This document shows positions 26,362 to 35,979 of a stretch of DNA of 64,000 nucleotides, one piece after another. Position 1 is the first letter of the stretch, and each line of letters opens with the position of its first letter. The notes under the pieces were generated by a model that saw only the letters and a program-made list of their open reading frames with translations, did no database searches and was not told the DNA's origin. Made by a program: the position numbers and the translations under genes. The stretch comes from JAQVEM01 sp964556165 (GTDB lineage: Bacteria; Actinomycetota; Humimicrobiia; Humimicrobiales; Humimicrobiaceae): the NCBI GenBank assembly GCA_964556165.1, contig CAZKVH010000003.1:20094-84093 (forward strand). The letters run 5' to 3'.

Positions 26362-27425
26362 AAATACTGAGTGATGCCGGTTTCTTAATTGGAGACGATG
26401 TTAACCAATCAAATATAAAGTCGCTTTCAAAGATGGTGGAAAGCGATAATATTTCCCATGCATATCTTTTTTACGGGAATAGTATGGAGCTACTTCTAAA
26501 ACTGGCACTGGAATTTGCTGCAGCTATTAACTGTCCCGATAATGGATGTGGCAGGTGTCTTATATGCAGAAATACGCTTAAAGGTATTTACCCCGATGTT
26601 TTGATAGTTGAGCCGGAAGGTAGCGTGCTGAGGATAGAAGAGATTAAAAAGTTACAGAGATTCATGGGGCTCAGTTCATATAATAAGGGGAAAAAGATAT
26701 GCATTATAAAGGAATGTGAACTTATGAACGCGGAGGCTGCAAACAGGCTTCTAAAAACACTTGAGGACCCTCCAGATAATGATAGTGTATTCATATTGCT
26801 CACAGAAGAGATATCAGCGATGCTTCCTACGGTTGTTTCGAGATGCCTGGTTTATAGCTGGGATTTGAGGCTCGATGCTGATATCAGCAAGGATTCAGAT
26901 TTTAAAATGATTGATAAATATTTAAATGAGGGTATTAAAAATATGTTAATTCCCCGGGAATTGCAGGATAAAAACCCTGCAGTACCTTTAAACCTTACGC
27001 TGAGACTTATCGAATTACTTAAAAAAATGGAGGCAGCTGTTAAGGCAGATCTGGAAAAAGAATTCATGGAGTTTGATAAGAGTAATTTTGATAAAAGTGA
27101 TTTTGCTAAATACATTGAAATTCTCAAATCGAAGCATAAAAGAAAAATAAGCAAATTTCACAACTTAGCTATGGGAAGGATTTTTGATATAATATCTGCC
27201 TGGCTTGAAGATATTCTTGCAGTGAAATATGGAGCAGGAGAGGAAGGTCTTAATTTTGAAAAGAATTATAACTTTATATACAGAAATATTGAAAGTGTTA
27301 GAATAGAAGGGATTTTTGAGCTGATGGAGATAATAAAAAGAAATAAAAGTTATTCTGTTTATTCAGTTAACTCGGAATTGGCTCTGGATAATATTTTTCT
27401 TAAGTTTCAGGGTATATTTATATAA
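26358..27425 (+). CDS. holB: DNA polymerase III delta' subunit
   Basis: Clamp-loader subunit, 355 aa. N-terminal SHAYLFYGN is where ATP-binding relatives have a Walker A, but the Gly-Lys-Thr is missing, as expected for the non-hydrolysing delta' subunit. A four-Cys zinc knuckle (CPDNGCGRCLIC, about 56-67) follows. EAANRLLKTLEDPP and the VVSRC sensor motif are conserved. The rest is poorly conserved helical collar. It lies in the common tmk-holB-ricT order. Confidence 0.9.
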   Translation: MKILSDAGFLIGDDVNQSNIKSLSKMVESDNISHAYLFYGNSMELLLKLALEFAAAINCPDNGCGRCLICRNTLKGIYPDVLIVEPEGSVLRIEEIKKLQRFMGLSSYNKGKKICIIKECELMNAEAANRLLKTLEDPPDNDSVFILLTEEISAMLPTVVSRCLVYSWDLRLDADISKDSDFKMIDKYLNEGIKNMLIPRELQDKNPAVPLNLTLRLIELLKKMEAAVKADLEKEFMEFDKSNFDKSDFAKYIEILKSKHKRKISKFHNLAMGRIFDIISAWLEDILAVKYGAGEEGLNFEKNYNFIYRNIESVRIEGIFELMEIIKRNKSYSVYSVNSELALDNIFLKFQGIFI

Positions 27426-27436
27426 GAGGTGAGATT

Positions 27437-28309
27437 ATGGCTTTGATTGTGGGAGTAATATTTAGCAGGAATGACATAGTACATTATTGTGACCCGACGG
27501 GGGTGGAGTTAGAAGTTGGGAATAAGATAATTTGCAATCTTGATGAAGGAGTAAAAGAGATTGGAGAGGTAGTTGTACCCCCCGTGGATATTAACGAGGC
27601 TGATATTACCAACCCTTTAAATAAGGTGGTAAGGAAAGCAACTTATTATGATTTATCTGTTGATGAATTAAATCGTGAAAAAGAAAAAAAGGGATTTGAG
27701 AAATTCAATCAGCTTGCTGATGGATATAATCTCAAGATGAAGCTTGTAAATGTCCATGTTATGTTTGATAAAAGCAAAATGATATTCTATTTCACTTCAG
27801 AAAAAAGAGTTGATTTCAGGGAAATGGTAAAAGAGCTTGCTACTTATTTTAAAATGAGGATAGAATTGAGGCAGATTGGTGTAAGGGACGAAGCAAAGAT
27901 GGTGGGGGGACTGGGACCGTGCGGGAGAGACCTTTGCTGTAAGAGCTTTTTGACTGATTTTGAGTCCATTTCTATAAAAATGGCTAAAGATCAAAATCTT
28001 CCTTTAAATCCCTTTAAAATATCAGGTGTCTGTGGGAGGTTGATGTGCTGTCTCAAGTATGAGTATGATACATATAAGGAGTTTATCGAGAAGGCACCTG
28101 CGAGGGGAATGAAAGTAAAATCCAGCTATGGTACCGGCTGGGTATATGGATATGAACCTCTGAATCAATCCATAATAGTAGAATTTGATAACGGGACCAG
28201 GAAGAATGTTCAGCTTTCTGAAGTAGAGGTTACAGGAGAGAGGATAGACCTGGAAAGGCATAATGATAATGGGGCTGATCCAGAAGATGCTAAAGATAGC
28301 GAGACATAA
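27437..28309 (+). CDS. ricT: PSP1-domain regulatory protein (RicT/YaaT)
   Basis: A 290-aa PSP1-C-domain protein. In Bacillus, RicT works with RicA and RicF in an Fe-S complex affecting RNase Y and development. Cys-rich signatures GGLGPCGRDLCCKSFL and VCGRLMCCLKYEYDTY are the family hallmark. GAGGTGAG precedes the ATG. No ricA or ricF is visible nearby, so the partners here are unknown. The acidic C-terminal tail is not conserved. Confidence 0.92.
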   Translation: MALIVGVIFSRNDIVHYCDPTGVELEVGNKIICNLDEGVKEIGEVVVPPVDINEADITNPLNKVVRKATYYDLSVDELNREKEKKGFEKFNQLADGYNLKMKLVNVHVMFDKSKMIFYFTSEKRVDFREMVKELATYFKMRIELRQIGVRDEAKMVGGLGPCGRDLCCKSFLTDFESISIKMAKDQNLPLNPFKISGVCGRLMCCLKYEYDTYKEFIEKAPARGMKVKSSYGTGWVYGYEPLNQSIIVEFDNGTRKNVQLSEVEVTGERIDLERHNDNGADPEDAKDSET

Positions 28310-28328
28310 AATATTTAAGAGTACAGTT

Positions 28329-28353
28329 AAACCCGGTCTCGAGTTGGGTTTTT
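28329..28353 (+). terminator. Intrinsic terminator after ricT
   Basis: AAACCC (28329-28334) pairs with GGGTTT (28346-28351) around an 11-base loop, with a run of five T at 28349-28353. It falls between the ricT stop and the tRNA gene. Confidence 0.6.
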
Positions 28354-28362
28354 AATTTATAT

Positions 28363-28438
28363 GCCGATGTAGCTCAACTGGTAGAGCAGCTCATTCGTAA
28401 TGAGCAGGTTACCGGTTCAAGTCCGGTCGTCGGCTCCA
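28363..28438 (+). tRNA. tRNA-Thr (CGT anticodon)
   Basis: A 76-base cloverleaf. The acceptor stem GCCGATG pairs with CGTCGGC (one T-G pair), discriminator T and encoded CCA at 28436-28438. The D arm is AGCTCAACTGGTAGAGC. The anticodon stem GCTCA/TGAGC closes the loop TTCGTAA with anticodon CGT at 28396-28398, reading ACG. The T arm contains GGTTCAAGTCC. It lies directly before argS. Confidence 0.97.
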
Positions 28439-28494
28439 GTATAAAGAAATAAGATTAATTAATGTATTGGACTATACGGGTGAAAGAATAACTA

Positions 28495-30195
28495 TTGATA
28501 ATAAATGAATTAAAACAGGAAATTTATAAATTTCTTGAGGACCTGACCGGAAAAGAGCTTGATGCGGTACTGTGGAACATTGCTGTTGAAGAACCTAAAA
28601 ACGAAAAATTTGGCGACCTTTCGACAAATGCTGCTATGGTACTTGCACCTTTACTGAGAAAAAATCCCCTGGAAATCGCCGGAATTCTTGAAAAAAAGCT
28701 ATCCTCTGAATTTAGCGGGATTAATGATGTAAATATAGCTAAACCGGGGTTTGTTAATTTCAACTTAACTGACGGTTTTATAAAAGAATCTCTTAAAGAA
28801 ATCATATCCTTAAAAGGAAACTTTGGTTTTAATCATAGCGGAAAAGGGGCAAGAGTGCACATGGAATATGTTAGCTCAAATCCTACCGGTGACCTTCATA
28901 TAGGGCACGGGAGATGGGGGGCTCTGGGAGATAGCCTGGCAAATATTTATAATGCCAATGGATACGAAGTATTCAGAGAATATTATGTTAATGACTACGG
29001 CTCACAGGTAGAAAAATTTAGCGAATGTGCTGAGAGTTTGTATTTAAAGCATTTTGGAATAAACGTTTCTTATCCTGAAGATGGTTACCCGGAAGAAAAC
29101 GTATCGATAGCAGTTGAAAGACTTATTAAAAAACATAATGATTCTTTTATCATTGAAAAGGATGGGGAAAAAGAAGTAGACAGAGAGACTTTTAGAAAAG
29201 AGATAATAAATATTATGGTTTCATATATATCCGGGACGCTGGGTATGATGGGGGTTGAGTATGACGGGTGGTTTCGCGAAAGCTCGCTATATGAAAATTT
29301 CAATTTTGAAGAGGTGGTTGAAGAACTTAAAAACAGAGACCTTGTTTACTACAAAGATGACGCTCTGTGGTTTAGAGCTTCACGTTTTGTAGATGATAAA
29401 GATAGAGTAATAGTAAGGAAGGGCGGAAGCCCAACTTATTTTGCTTCGGATATATTATATTTAATAAATAAAGTAAAAAGGGGTTATGATAGGATTTTAT
29501 ATATTCTGGGTGCGGATCACCACGGTTATGTAGACAGGCTGAAAGCAATTGGGAAAGCACTCGGAATTACAGAGGATAAAATCGTAGTTATTATAGGACA
29601 GCTGGTAAAAATATTTGATGGCGGGAAGTCTCTAAAGATGTCAAGAAGGAAGGGCAGGATTTATACTTTAAGGGATCTGGTTGAAGAGGTTGGCAAAGAT
29701 GCGGTGAGGTACTTTTTTAGCATGGGTTCTTTTGATTCTCCTCTGGATTTCGACATATCACTTGCAAAACAGAAATCAAATCAAAACCCGGTCTTTTATG
29801 TTCAATATGCACATGCGAGGGTGGAGAGCATAATAAAAAAAATAAAGGAGGCTAACCTTATAGATTTCGATTCAGGGGATTTTTCTATTGATAAGATAGA
29901 TATATCAAAACTGAGGTTTAAAGATAAGAGTGAAAGAAAGCTGGCAAAAATAATGATTTTGTACCCTGACACAGTTTATTCAAGCTGCAGGAACAATTCT
30001 CCACATTTTGTCACCCAGTATTTATACAGGCTGGCTGCCGAATTCCATTATTTTTACAATAACTATAGAGTGATTAATGAGAGCAAGAGTGGAATTACGG
30101 TTGATTCGGATAGATTTATTTTAATTTTACTGTTCAAGCAGGTACTTGAGAATGCTCTTAAGTTGCTTGAAGTCGATGCGCCGGAGGAAATGTAG
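28495..30195 (+). CDS. argS: Arginyl-tRNA synthetase
   Basis: Class I aminoacyl-tRNA synthetase, 566 aa. The N-terminal Add-1 domain (about 1-95) ends before the catalytic core with VSSNPTGDLHIGHGRWGA (HIGH motif) and LKMSRRKGRIYTL (KMSKS equivalent). The C-terminal DALR anticodon-binding domain begins near residue 450 (YVQYAHARVESI) and ends with LLEVDAPEEM. It starts with TTG preceded by GGTGA. First protein gene of the argS-lysA-hom-thrC group. Confidence 0.97.
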   Translation: MIINELKQEIYKFLEDLTGKELDAVLWNIAVEEPKNEKFGDLSTNAAMVLAPLLRKNPLEIAGILEKKLSSEFSGINDVNIAKPGFVNFNLTDGFIKESLKEIISLKGNFGFNHSGKGARVHMEYVSSNPTGDLHIGHGRWGALGDSLANIYNANGYEVFREYYVNDYGSQVEKFSECAESLYLKHFGINVSYPEDGYPEENVSIAVERLIKKHNDSFIIEKDGEKEVDRETFRKEIINIMVSYISGTLGMMGVEYDGWFRESSLYENFNFEEVVEELKNRDLVYYKDDALWFRASRFVDDKDRVIVRKGGSPTYFASDILYLINKVKRGYDRILYILGADHHGYVDRLKAIGKALGITEDKIVVIIGQLVKIFDGGKSLKMSRRKGRIYTLRDLVEEVGKDAVRYFFSMGSFDSPLDFDISLAKQKSNQNPVFYVQYAHARVESIIKKIKEANLIDFDSGDFSIDKIDISKLRFKDKSERKLAKIMILYPDTVYSSCRNNSPHFVTQYLYRLAAEFHYFYNNYRVINESKSGITVDSDRFILILLFKQVLENALKLLEVDAPEEM

Positions 30196-30317
30196 GATAA
30201 AAATAAATCTTGATTAATGTTTGATTAAATAATTTAATTAGATTTATGCATTAGAGGAAACCAGTATTATATTCAGGTCAATTTGTATTGCCAAACGGAA
30301 ATAAGAGGAGCAGTTAG

Positions 30318-31643
30318 ATGATTCTCCCGGTAACTTATAAGATTAATGAAAAAAAACATCTGGTTATTGGCGGAAATGATATAGTCGAGCTAAAAGAAAG
30401 ATATAAAACTCCACTTTATATCATGGATATTGCTACTTTAAAGAATCAGTGTGCAACTTATAAGAAGAGTTTTGATTTTTCTGATATAAACGCTGGCATC
30501 ATTTATGCCGCCAAAGCATTTATATGCACAGCAATGTGCCAGCTTATAGAAAAAGAAGGACTTGGATTGGATGTCTCTACCGGTGGCGAGCTCTTTATCG
30601 CTCTTAACAGCGGCTTTCCAGCGGAAAGTATTTATTTTCATGGTAATAATAAATCAGAGGAAGAAATACAGTATGGTTTAGAAAATAAAGTCGGATATTT
30701 TATGGTAGATAATTTTACAGAACTTGAGACACTGGGCAGATTATGCAGCCAGAATGGAGTAAAACAGAAGATTTTTTTAAGGGTAAATCCCGGAATTAAA
30801 GCAGATACGCACGAGTACATACAGACAGGAAAGGTGGATTCAAAATTTGGTTTTAGCATTTACAATAGAGCGGCAATGGAGGCTGTTAAAAGAGCAGCAG
30901 AATATAAAAATCTTGAAATTTCAGGCATCCACGCTCATATAGGTTCTCAGATATTTAATGTATCCTGCTACGATAGGCTTATTGAAGTTATGCTAAAGTT
31001 TATAAGTGACATTAGAGATAAGATTGGCATATCGGTAAATAATATAGATATTGGTGGCGGGTTGGGTATAAAATATACACCTGAGGATATAACCACGAGT
31101 ATAGAAGATTTTGCAGTGCTCGTTCATAAAGCAGTTATAAAATATCAGAAAAAATTTAATGTAGAATTAAGTAAATTATACATTGAACCGGGAAGGTCAA
31201 TTGTCGGTAATGCAGGGGTCACTCTTTATGAAGTTGGTACGATTAAGGATATAGATGGTTCAAAAAAGTATATTATGGTTGATGGAGGTATGTCAGATAA
31301 TATAAGACCCATGCTTTATAAGGCTAAATATAATGCTTATCTGGCAAATAAGATGGAGGAAAATGATAATTCTAAAGAAACAGGGAAATACAATTATTTA
31401 ATAGCCGGCAAACATTGCGAGAGCGGGGATGTGATAATTAACGATATAAAATTACCACTGGTTTCCAGAGGTGATTTTATAGTCGTAGCAACAACGGGAG
31501 CTTATTGTTATTCAATGTCCAGTAATTATAACAGCCAGCCCAGGAGCGCGGTAGTTGCTGTCGAGGACGGAAAAAGCTGGGTCTGGGTAAAAAGGCAAAC
31601 TTATAAGGATTTAGTGATGGGAGATGTTAGACTATATGAATAA
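30318..31643 (+). CDS. lysA: Diaminopimelate decarboxylase
   Basis: Final step of lysine synthesis. It is 441 aa, fold-type III PLP enzyme. The PLP lysine is in IIYAAKAFICTAM (about 66). HAHIGSQIF, DIGGGLGIKY, YIEPGRSIVGNAG (phosphate-binding) and the C-terminal CESGDVI and GAYCYSMSSNYN motifs are present. Shine-Dalgarno AAGAGGAG precedes ATG 30318. I see no lysine riboswitch in the 120-base leader. hom follows, overlapping by about 8 to 20 bases. Confidence 0.97.
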   Translation: MILPVTYKINEKKHLVIGGNDIVELKERYKTPLYIMDIATLKNQCATYKKSFDFSDINAGIIYAAKAFICTAMCQLIEKEGLGLDVSTGGELFIALNSGFPAESIYFHGNNKSEEEIQYGLENKVGYFMVDNFTELETLGRLCSQNGVKQKIFLRVNPGIKADTHEYIQTGKVDSKFGFSIYNRAAMEAVKRAAEYKNLEISGIHAHIGSQIFNVSCYDRLIEVMLKFISDIRDKIGISVNNIDIGGGLGIKYTPEDITTSIEDFAVLVHKAVIKYQKKFNVELSKLYIEPGRSIVGNAGVTLYEVGTIKDIDGSKKYIMVDGGMSDNIRPMLYKAKYNAYLANKMEENDNSKETGKYNYLIAGKHCESGDVIINDIKLPLVSRGDFIVVATTGAYCYSMSSNYNSQPRSAVVAVEDGKSWVWVKRQTYKDLVMGDVRLYE

Positions 31644-32964
31644 TGAAAATAAAAGCATGGATAATATCAATATTGGAATGATAGGCTTTGGATATATTGC
31701 CAGCGGCGTTTTTTCTCTTATTCAGGGGCAGAAAGATTATCTTGCAAAGAAAATAAGGAAAAACATTAACATTGTAAGAATCGCGGAGAGAAATTTAGAA
31801 AAGATTGACAGCTCTTTTCTAAAGAAGTTTAAAGATATAAAGATAAGCAGCAATGCAGATGACGTTATAGCAGATAAGGATATTGATATCGTCGTAGAGC
31901 TTATTGGAGGTATAGACCCTGCTTATGACTATATCTATAGGGCGCTGGATGCTGGCAAATATGTCGTTACCGCAAATAAGGACCTTATTGCCAATAAGGG
32001 GGGAGAACTTTTTAAAGTAGCAGAAAAAAACAATGTCGACATATTATTCGAAGCGAGTGTTGGTGGAGGTATACCTATTATAGGCCCCTTGAAATCTTCT
32101 CTGGCTTCTAACAACATAAATAAAATCGTAGGGATAGTTAATGGTACCACAAATTATATACTTACCCGTATGGAAAAGGATAACCTATCGTTTGATGATG
32201 CTCTGGCAAAGGCACAGGAGCTTGGTTATGCAGAAAAAGCAAATCCATCATCGGATATAGAGGGTTATGATGCCGCATGTAAACTGGCAATATTGAGTAC
32301 AATTGCCTTTAACTCAAGAGTTAATTTAAGTGATGTTTATAAGGAGGGTATAACAGGTATTTCGCATGACGATATAAAAAATGCTATGGATATGGGTTAC
32401 AGAATAAAACTGCTCGCTATTGGTATTGAAGAAGATGGAGTAATTAGCGTCAGGGTACATCCCGCACTTATACCTGTAGACCACATACTTGCTTCAATTG
32501 AGGATACGTTTAATGCGGTATATGTTTATGGCAATTATGTTGGTGAGATAATGAGTTATGGAAGAGGTGCAGGAGATAGGCCAACCGCAAGTTCTGTAGC
32601 GGGGGATATTATAAAAATTGCGAGGAGATTCGACCGTAAAAAGAAAGGCATAATTTACGGATGCAGCTGCTTTGAGAATAAAAAGTTTCGTTTGATAGAT
32701 GATACGAAAAACAAGTTCTACATTCTTATGGATGTACTGGATGAGCCGGGTGTCCTGGCTAAAATTGCAGAGGTATTTGGTGAAAATAAGGTTAGCATTA
32801 ACTCAATGGTTCAGAAGCAAGTTAGCAAAGGGACAAGCGCAAGACTGATATTTATAACTCACGAAGTGCTAAATAAAAATCTATATAAGTCCATAAAAGA
32901 GATATCCAGACTTAATGTTGTCGATAAGATTTTAAGCATAATAAGGGTAGAAGATCTGGATTAG
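31636..32964 (+). CDS. hom: Homoserine dehydrogenase with ACT domain
   Basis: Reduces aspartate semialdehyde to homoserine. It is 442 aa from ATG 31636; an in-frame ATG at 31624 lies right against GGGAG, too close to use it. The NAD(P) motif is IGMIGFGYIASG. The catalytic region contains ANKDLIANKGGELF, EASVGGGIPII, VNGTTNYIL and DIEGYDAACKLAI. The C-terminal ACT domain (about 365-440, FYILMDVLDEPGVLAKIAEV) suggests threonine feedback control. The start overlaps lysA by 8 bases. Confidence 0.96.
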   Translation: MNNENKSMDNINIGMIGFGYIASGVFSLIQGQKDYLAKKIRKNINIVRIAERNLEKIDSSFLKKFKDIKISSNADDVIADKDIDIVVELIGGIDPAYDYIYRALDAGKYVVTANKDLIANKGGELFKVAEKNNVDILFEASVGGGIPIIGPLKSSLASNNINKIVGIVNGTTNYILTRMEKDNLSFDDALAKAQELGYAEKANPSSDIEGYDAACKLAILSTIAFNSRVNLSDVYKEGITGISHDDIKNAMDMGYRIKLLAIGIEEDGVISVRVHPALIPVDHILASIEDTFNAVYVYGNYVGEIMSYGRGAGDRPTASSVAGDIIKIARRFDRKKKGIIYGCSCFENKKFRLIDDTKNKFYILMDVLDEPGVLAKIAEVFGENKVSINSMVQKQVSKGTSARLIFITHEVLNKNLYKSIKEISRLNVVDKILSIIRVEDLD

Positions 32965-33018
32965 ATAGAAGTATAACATTATTGATTTTTATGAGCCTTC
33001 AATCTTTGAAGGATATGA

Positions 33019-34503
33019 ATGATGTATTACAGAAGTACCCGCGGGTCTGATAATAATAAAAAATCTTCAGATGCAATCATTAGAGGAATTGCATCTGATA
33101 GGGGACTTTTTGTCCCGGAAAGTTTCCCTGTTATTGATGTGTCTTTTGAAAGTCTTTTAGATCTTGATTACAAGGATGTTGCATTATATGTAATTGGCAA
33201 ATTTTTTACTGATTTTACACAGGAAGAACTTAGATACTGTATAGAAAAGGCTTATGATGAAAAATTTGATGATTCTGAAATAGCACCGCTGGTAGAAAAG
33301 GGCGATGTTTTTTTCCTTGAATTGTTCCATGGTCCCACCCTTGCGTTTAAGGACATGGCTTTATCCATACTGCCGCATTTATTAAAAATAGCCATGTCAA
33401 AAAGTGGCGCAGGTAAGGAAATAATTATTCTAACTGCTACTTCAGGAGATACAGGAAAGGCGGCACTGGAGGGTTTTTCCAATGTTGAAGGGACGAAAAT
33501 AATTGTATTTTACCCTGATGGAGGTGTAAGCCAGATTCAGGAAAGGCACATGAGAACCCAGAAAGGTGAAAATACATATGTAATCGGGGTTAGAGGAGAC
33601 TTTGATGATACACAACGGGGGGTAAAGGAAATTTTTTCTGACAGTGATTTTAACCTTATGCTGAATAGAAAGGGTTATATTTTTTCTTCTGCAAATTCCA
33701 TCAATATCGGCAGGCTTATTCCCCAGATAGTTTATTATATACATGCTTATCTAAAGTTAATAAAATTTGAAAAGATTAAACCGGGAGAGCCGGTAAATAT
33801 AGTCGTTCCAACGGGGAATTTTGGGAATATTCTGGCTGCTTATTATTCAAAGAAAATGGGGCTTCCCGCAGGGAAGTTTATATGTGCTTCTAATGAGAAT
33901 AATGTGCTTTATGATTTTATAAAAACCGGTTCATATGATAGAAAGAGAAAACTAATACTGACCAGTTCGCCTGCAATGGATATCCTGGTTTCCAGTAACC
34001 TGGAGCGGCTTCTTTATGATATTTCAGGAAACGATAGTACATTGATAAATAAGCTTATGGATGAGCTTGGTGAAAAAGGGGAATTTAAGATTACCGATGA
34101 GATGAAAAGAAGGATGGAAGATTTTTACGGCGGCTTTGCGACGGATGAAGAAACATATAAAACCATAAAGTTTGTATTCTCGAACCTGAACTATCTTATA
34201 GATACCCACACCGCAGTTGGATATAATGTTTATAAGAAGTATTTAAAAGACAGTGGTGACGATACAAAAACAATTATAGTTTCGACTGCAAGCCCCTTTA
34301 AATTCCCCGGGAGTTTGTGCACTGCACTGGATGAAAAATACAGGGGTATGGATGAATTTGCTTTGCTTCCTGTATTATCGAAGATAACCGGGCTAAGGAT
34401 TCCGGAAACAATAAAAAACCTTGAAAATAAAGAGATTCTTCACTCATCAGTTTGCGATCCAGAAGAGATGAAAAATGTTATATCGGATATCCTGAGTTTG
34501 TGA
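33019..34503 (+). CDS. thrC: Threonine synthase
   Basis: PLP enzyme making threonine from O-phosphohomoserine. It is 494 aa, the longer class. N-terminal YRSTRG is typical. The PLP lysine is in PTLAFKDMALSIL (about 112). TATSGDTGKAALEGF, IFSSANSINIGRLIPQIVYY, PTGNFGNILAAYY and TASPFKFP complete the signature. It needs phosphohomoserine, yet no GHMP-type homoserine kinase is in the operon; the next gene is apgM-like. Confidence 0.96.
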   Translation: MMYYRSTRGSDNNKKSSDAIIRGIASDRGLFVPESFPVIDVSFESLLDLDYKDVALYVIGKFFTDFTQEELRYCIEKAYDEKFDDSEIAPLVEKGDVFFLELFHGPTLAFKDMALSILPHLLKIAMSKSGAGKEIIILTATSGDTGKAALEGFSNVEGTKIIVFYPDGGVSQIQERHMRTQKGENTYVIGVRGDFDDTQRGVKEIFSDSDFNLMLNRKGYIFSSANSINIGRLIPQIVYYIHAYLKLIKFEKIKPGEPVNIVVPTGNFGNILAAYYSKKMGLPAGKFICASNENNVLYDFIKTGSYDRKRKLILTSSPAMDILVSSNLERLLYDISGNDSTLINKLMDELGEKGEFKITDEMKRRMEDFYGGFATDEETYKTIKFVFSNLNYLIDTHTAVGYNVYKKYLKDSGDDTKTIIVSTASPFKFPGSLCTALDEKYRGMDEFALLPVLSKITGLRIPETIKNLENKEILHSSVCDPEEMKNVISDILSL

Positions 34504-34595
34504 AGAATTTTGAGAAGAATACTGCATTATTTGTGTTATATCGCCGGTTTTTTTATCATTAATAATTATTACTAAAATATAAGGATACGGGTTTT

Positions 34596-35810
34596 ATGAA
34601 GTACATAATAATACTTATGGATGGGGTAGCTGACTACAGGCTGGCAGAGCTGGGAGATAAGACACCCCTGGAGTTCGCGAATACCCCGGCTATTGATAGT
34701 ATGGTAAGGAAAAGCAGGGTTGGTCTTGTAAAAACTGTTCCCGACGGTATGGCACCCGGAAGTGATGTTGCAAATCTTTCTGTTATGGGGTATGACCCAA
34801 AAAAATATTATACAGGTCGCTCATCGCTGGAAGCTGCCAGCATGGGTTTGATACTCTCCGAAAAAGATGTTTCCTTCAGGTGCAATCTTGTAACATTATC
34901 CCCTGAGAAGAATTATGAACAGAGGACCATGGTTGATTACAGCGCAGGGGAAATTTCTACCGATGAATCAAAAATATTAATTGGACTCATTGGCAGTAAG
35001 CTTCAAACAGAAAAAATAAAATTTTATGCTGGTGTAAGCTACAGACATATAATTATATGGGAAGAAGGTATGGATAAAAATATTCTTACCCCTCCTCATG
35101 ATATATCCGGGAAGAAAATTGCAGACTTTTTACCAGAAGGTCCTGCAGGCAGTGTTTTCCTGGATATGATGAAAAAGAGTTCTGTCATATTAAAAGAACA
35201 CAGGATAAATAAAGAAAGGGTAAAGCGGGGTCTCAATCCTGCAAATTCAATATGGATATGGGGTGAAGCCAGGAGGCCTTCTATTGATAGTTTTTATAAA
35301 AAATATGGATTAAAAGGCTCAATAATATCAGCAGTAGACCTTATAAAAGGTATCGGTATTCTGGCGGGGCTTGATTCAATTCCGGTAGAAGGAGCAACCG
35401 GTACAATAGATACTAATTTTAAAGGGAAGGCGGATGCTGCAATAAATGAACTTACCGGTGGTAAAGACTTTGTTTATATCCATCTTGAAGCTACTGATGA
35501 ATGCGGACATCAGGGGGATATTAAAAATAAAGTCAGGGCAATCGAGCTGATAGACACCGGTATTATCGGACCTGTGAAAGAAGCAATGGACAGAGAAGGT
35601 TATGATTACCGTATTATGGTACTGCCGGACCACTATACACCTATTTCATTGAGAACGCATTCTTCGGAGCCCGTTCCCTTCTTGATTTATGACAGCAGTA
35701 AAATAATTGATAATAATCTGGAAGGATATGATGAATTTTCCACCGGAAAGACAGGTCTTTATTTTGATGAAGGCTGGAAACTTGCAGATTATTTCTTTGG
35801 CAAAGAATAG
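34596..35810 (+). CDS. apgM: ApgM-like alkaline-phosphatase-superfamily enzyme (phosphoglycerate mutase or alternative homoserine kinase)
   Basis: A 404-aa protein of the COG3635/ApgM family. Metal-binding IILMDGVADYRL opens the chain, the nucleophile Ser is in GSDVANLSVMGYDP, YTGRSSLEAAS follows, and metal ligands are in ATDECGHQGD and VLPDHYTPISLRTHSSEPVPF. Archaeal ApgM is a cofactor-independent phosphoglycerate mutase, and that is the default annotation. Here it lies 92 bases after thrC, exactly where actinobacteria have thrB, and the operon lacks any other homoserine kinase. I therefore infer it may make O-phosphohomoserine. Family certain, reaction open. Confidence 0.85.
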   Translation: MKYIIILMDGVADYRLAELGDKTPLEFANTPAIDSMVRKSRVGLVKTVPDGMAPGSDVANLSVMGYDPKKYYTGRSSLEAASMGLILSEKDVSFRCNLVTLSPEKNYEQRTMVDYSAGEISTDESKILIGLIGSKLQTEKIKFYAGVSYRHIIIWEEGMDKNILTPPHDISGKKIADFLPEGPAGSVFLDMMKKSSVILKEHRINKERVKRGLNPANSIWIWGEARRPSIDSFYKKYGLKGSIISAVDLIKGIGILAGLDSIPVEGATGTIDTNFKGKADAAINELTGGKDFVYIHLEATDECGHQGDIKNKVRAIELIDTGIIGPVKEAMDREGYDYRIMVLPDHYTPISLRTHSSEPVPFLIYDSSKIIDNNLEGYDEFSTGKTGLYFDEGWKLADYFFGKE

Positions 35811-35822
35811 GTCCAAAATCAT

Positions 35823-35851
35823 TTGCAGCTATTTTATTATTATTATATTAT
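35823..35851 (+). promoter_or_regulatory. Promoter candidate for sppA
   Basis: TTGCAG (35823-35828) and TATTAT (35846-35851) with a 17-base spacer. The region is extremely AT-rich, so a chance match is quite possible. It leaves a leader of about 120 bases to the sppA start. Confidence 0.35.
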
Positions 35852-35979
35852 TTCTAAGGTAAAAAAGGGTTTATATTAATTAAAACTATATTTAATTAGA
35901 AGAAGAGTTTTTATTTTTATGGATTTTACGACTTAAATAAAATTTTTTTTAATAACTTTTAGAGTAAAGGAGTTTTAAC

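Noticed and set aside
30196..30317. Lysine riboswitch before lysA
   Set aside because: The leader is only about 120 bases and lacks the conserved L-box elements.
35868..35910. AT-only inverted repeat (TAATTAAA / TTTAATTA) before sppA
   Set aside because: Such repeats are expected by chance in this A/T-rich gap and no second feature supports it.
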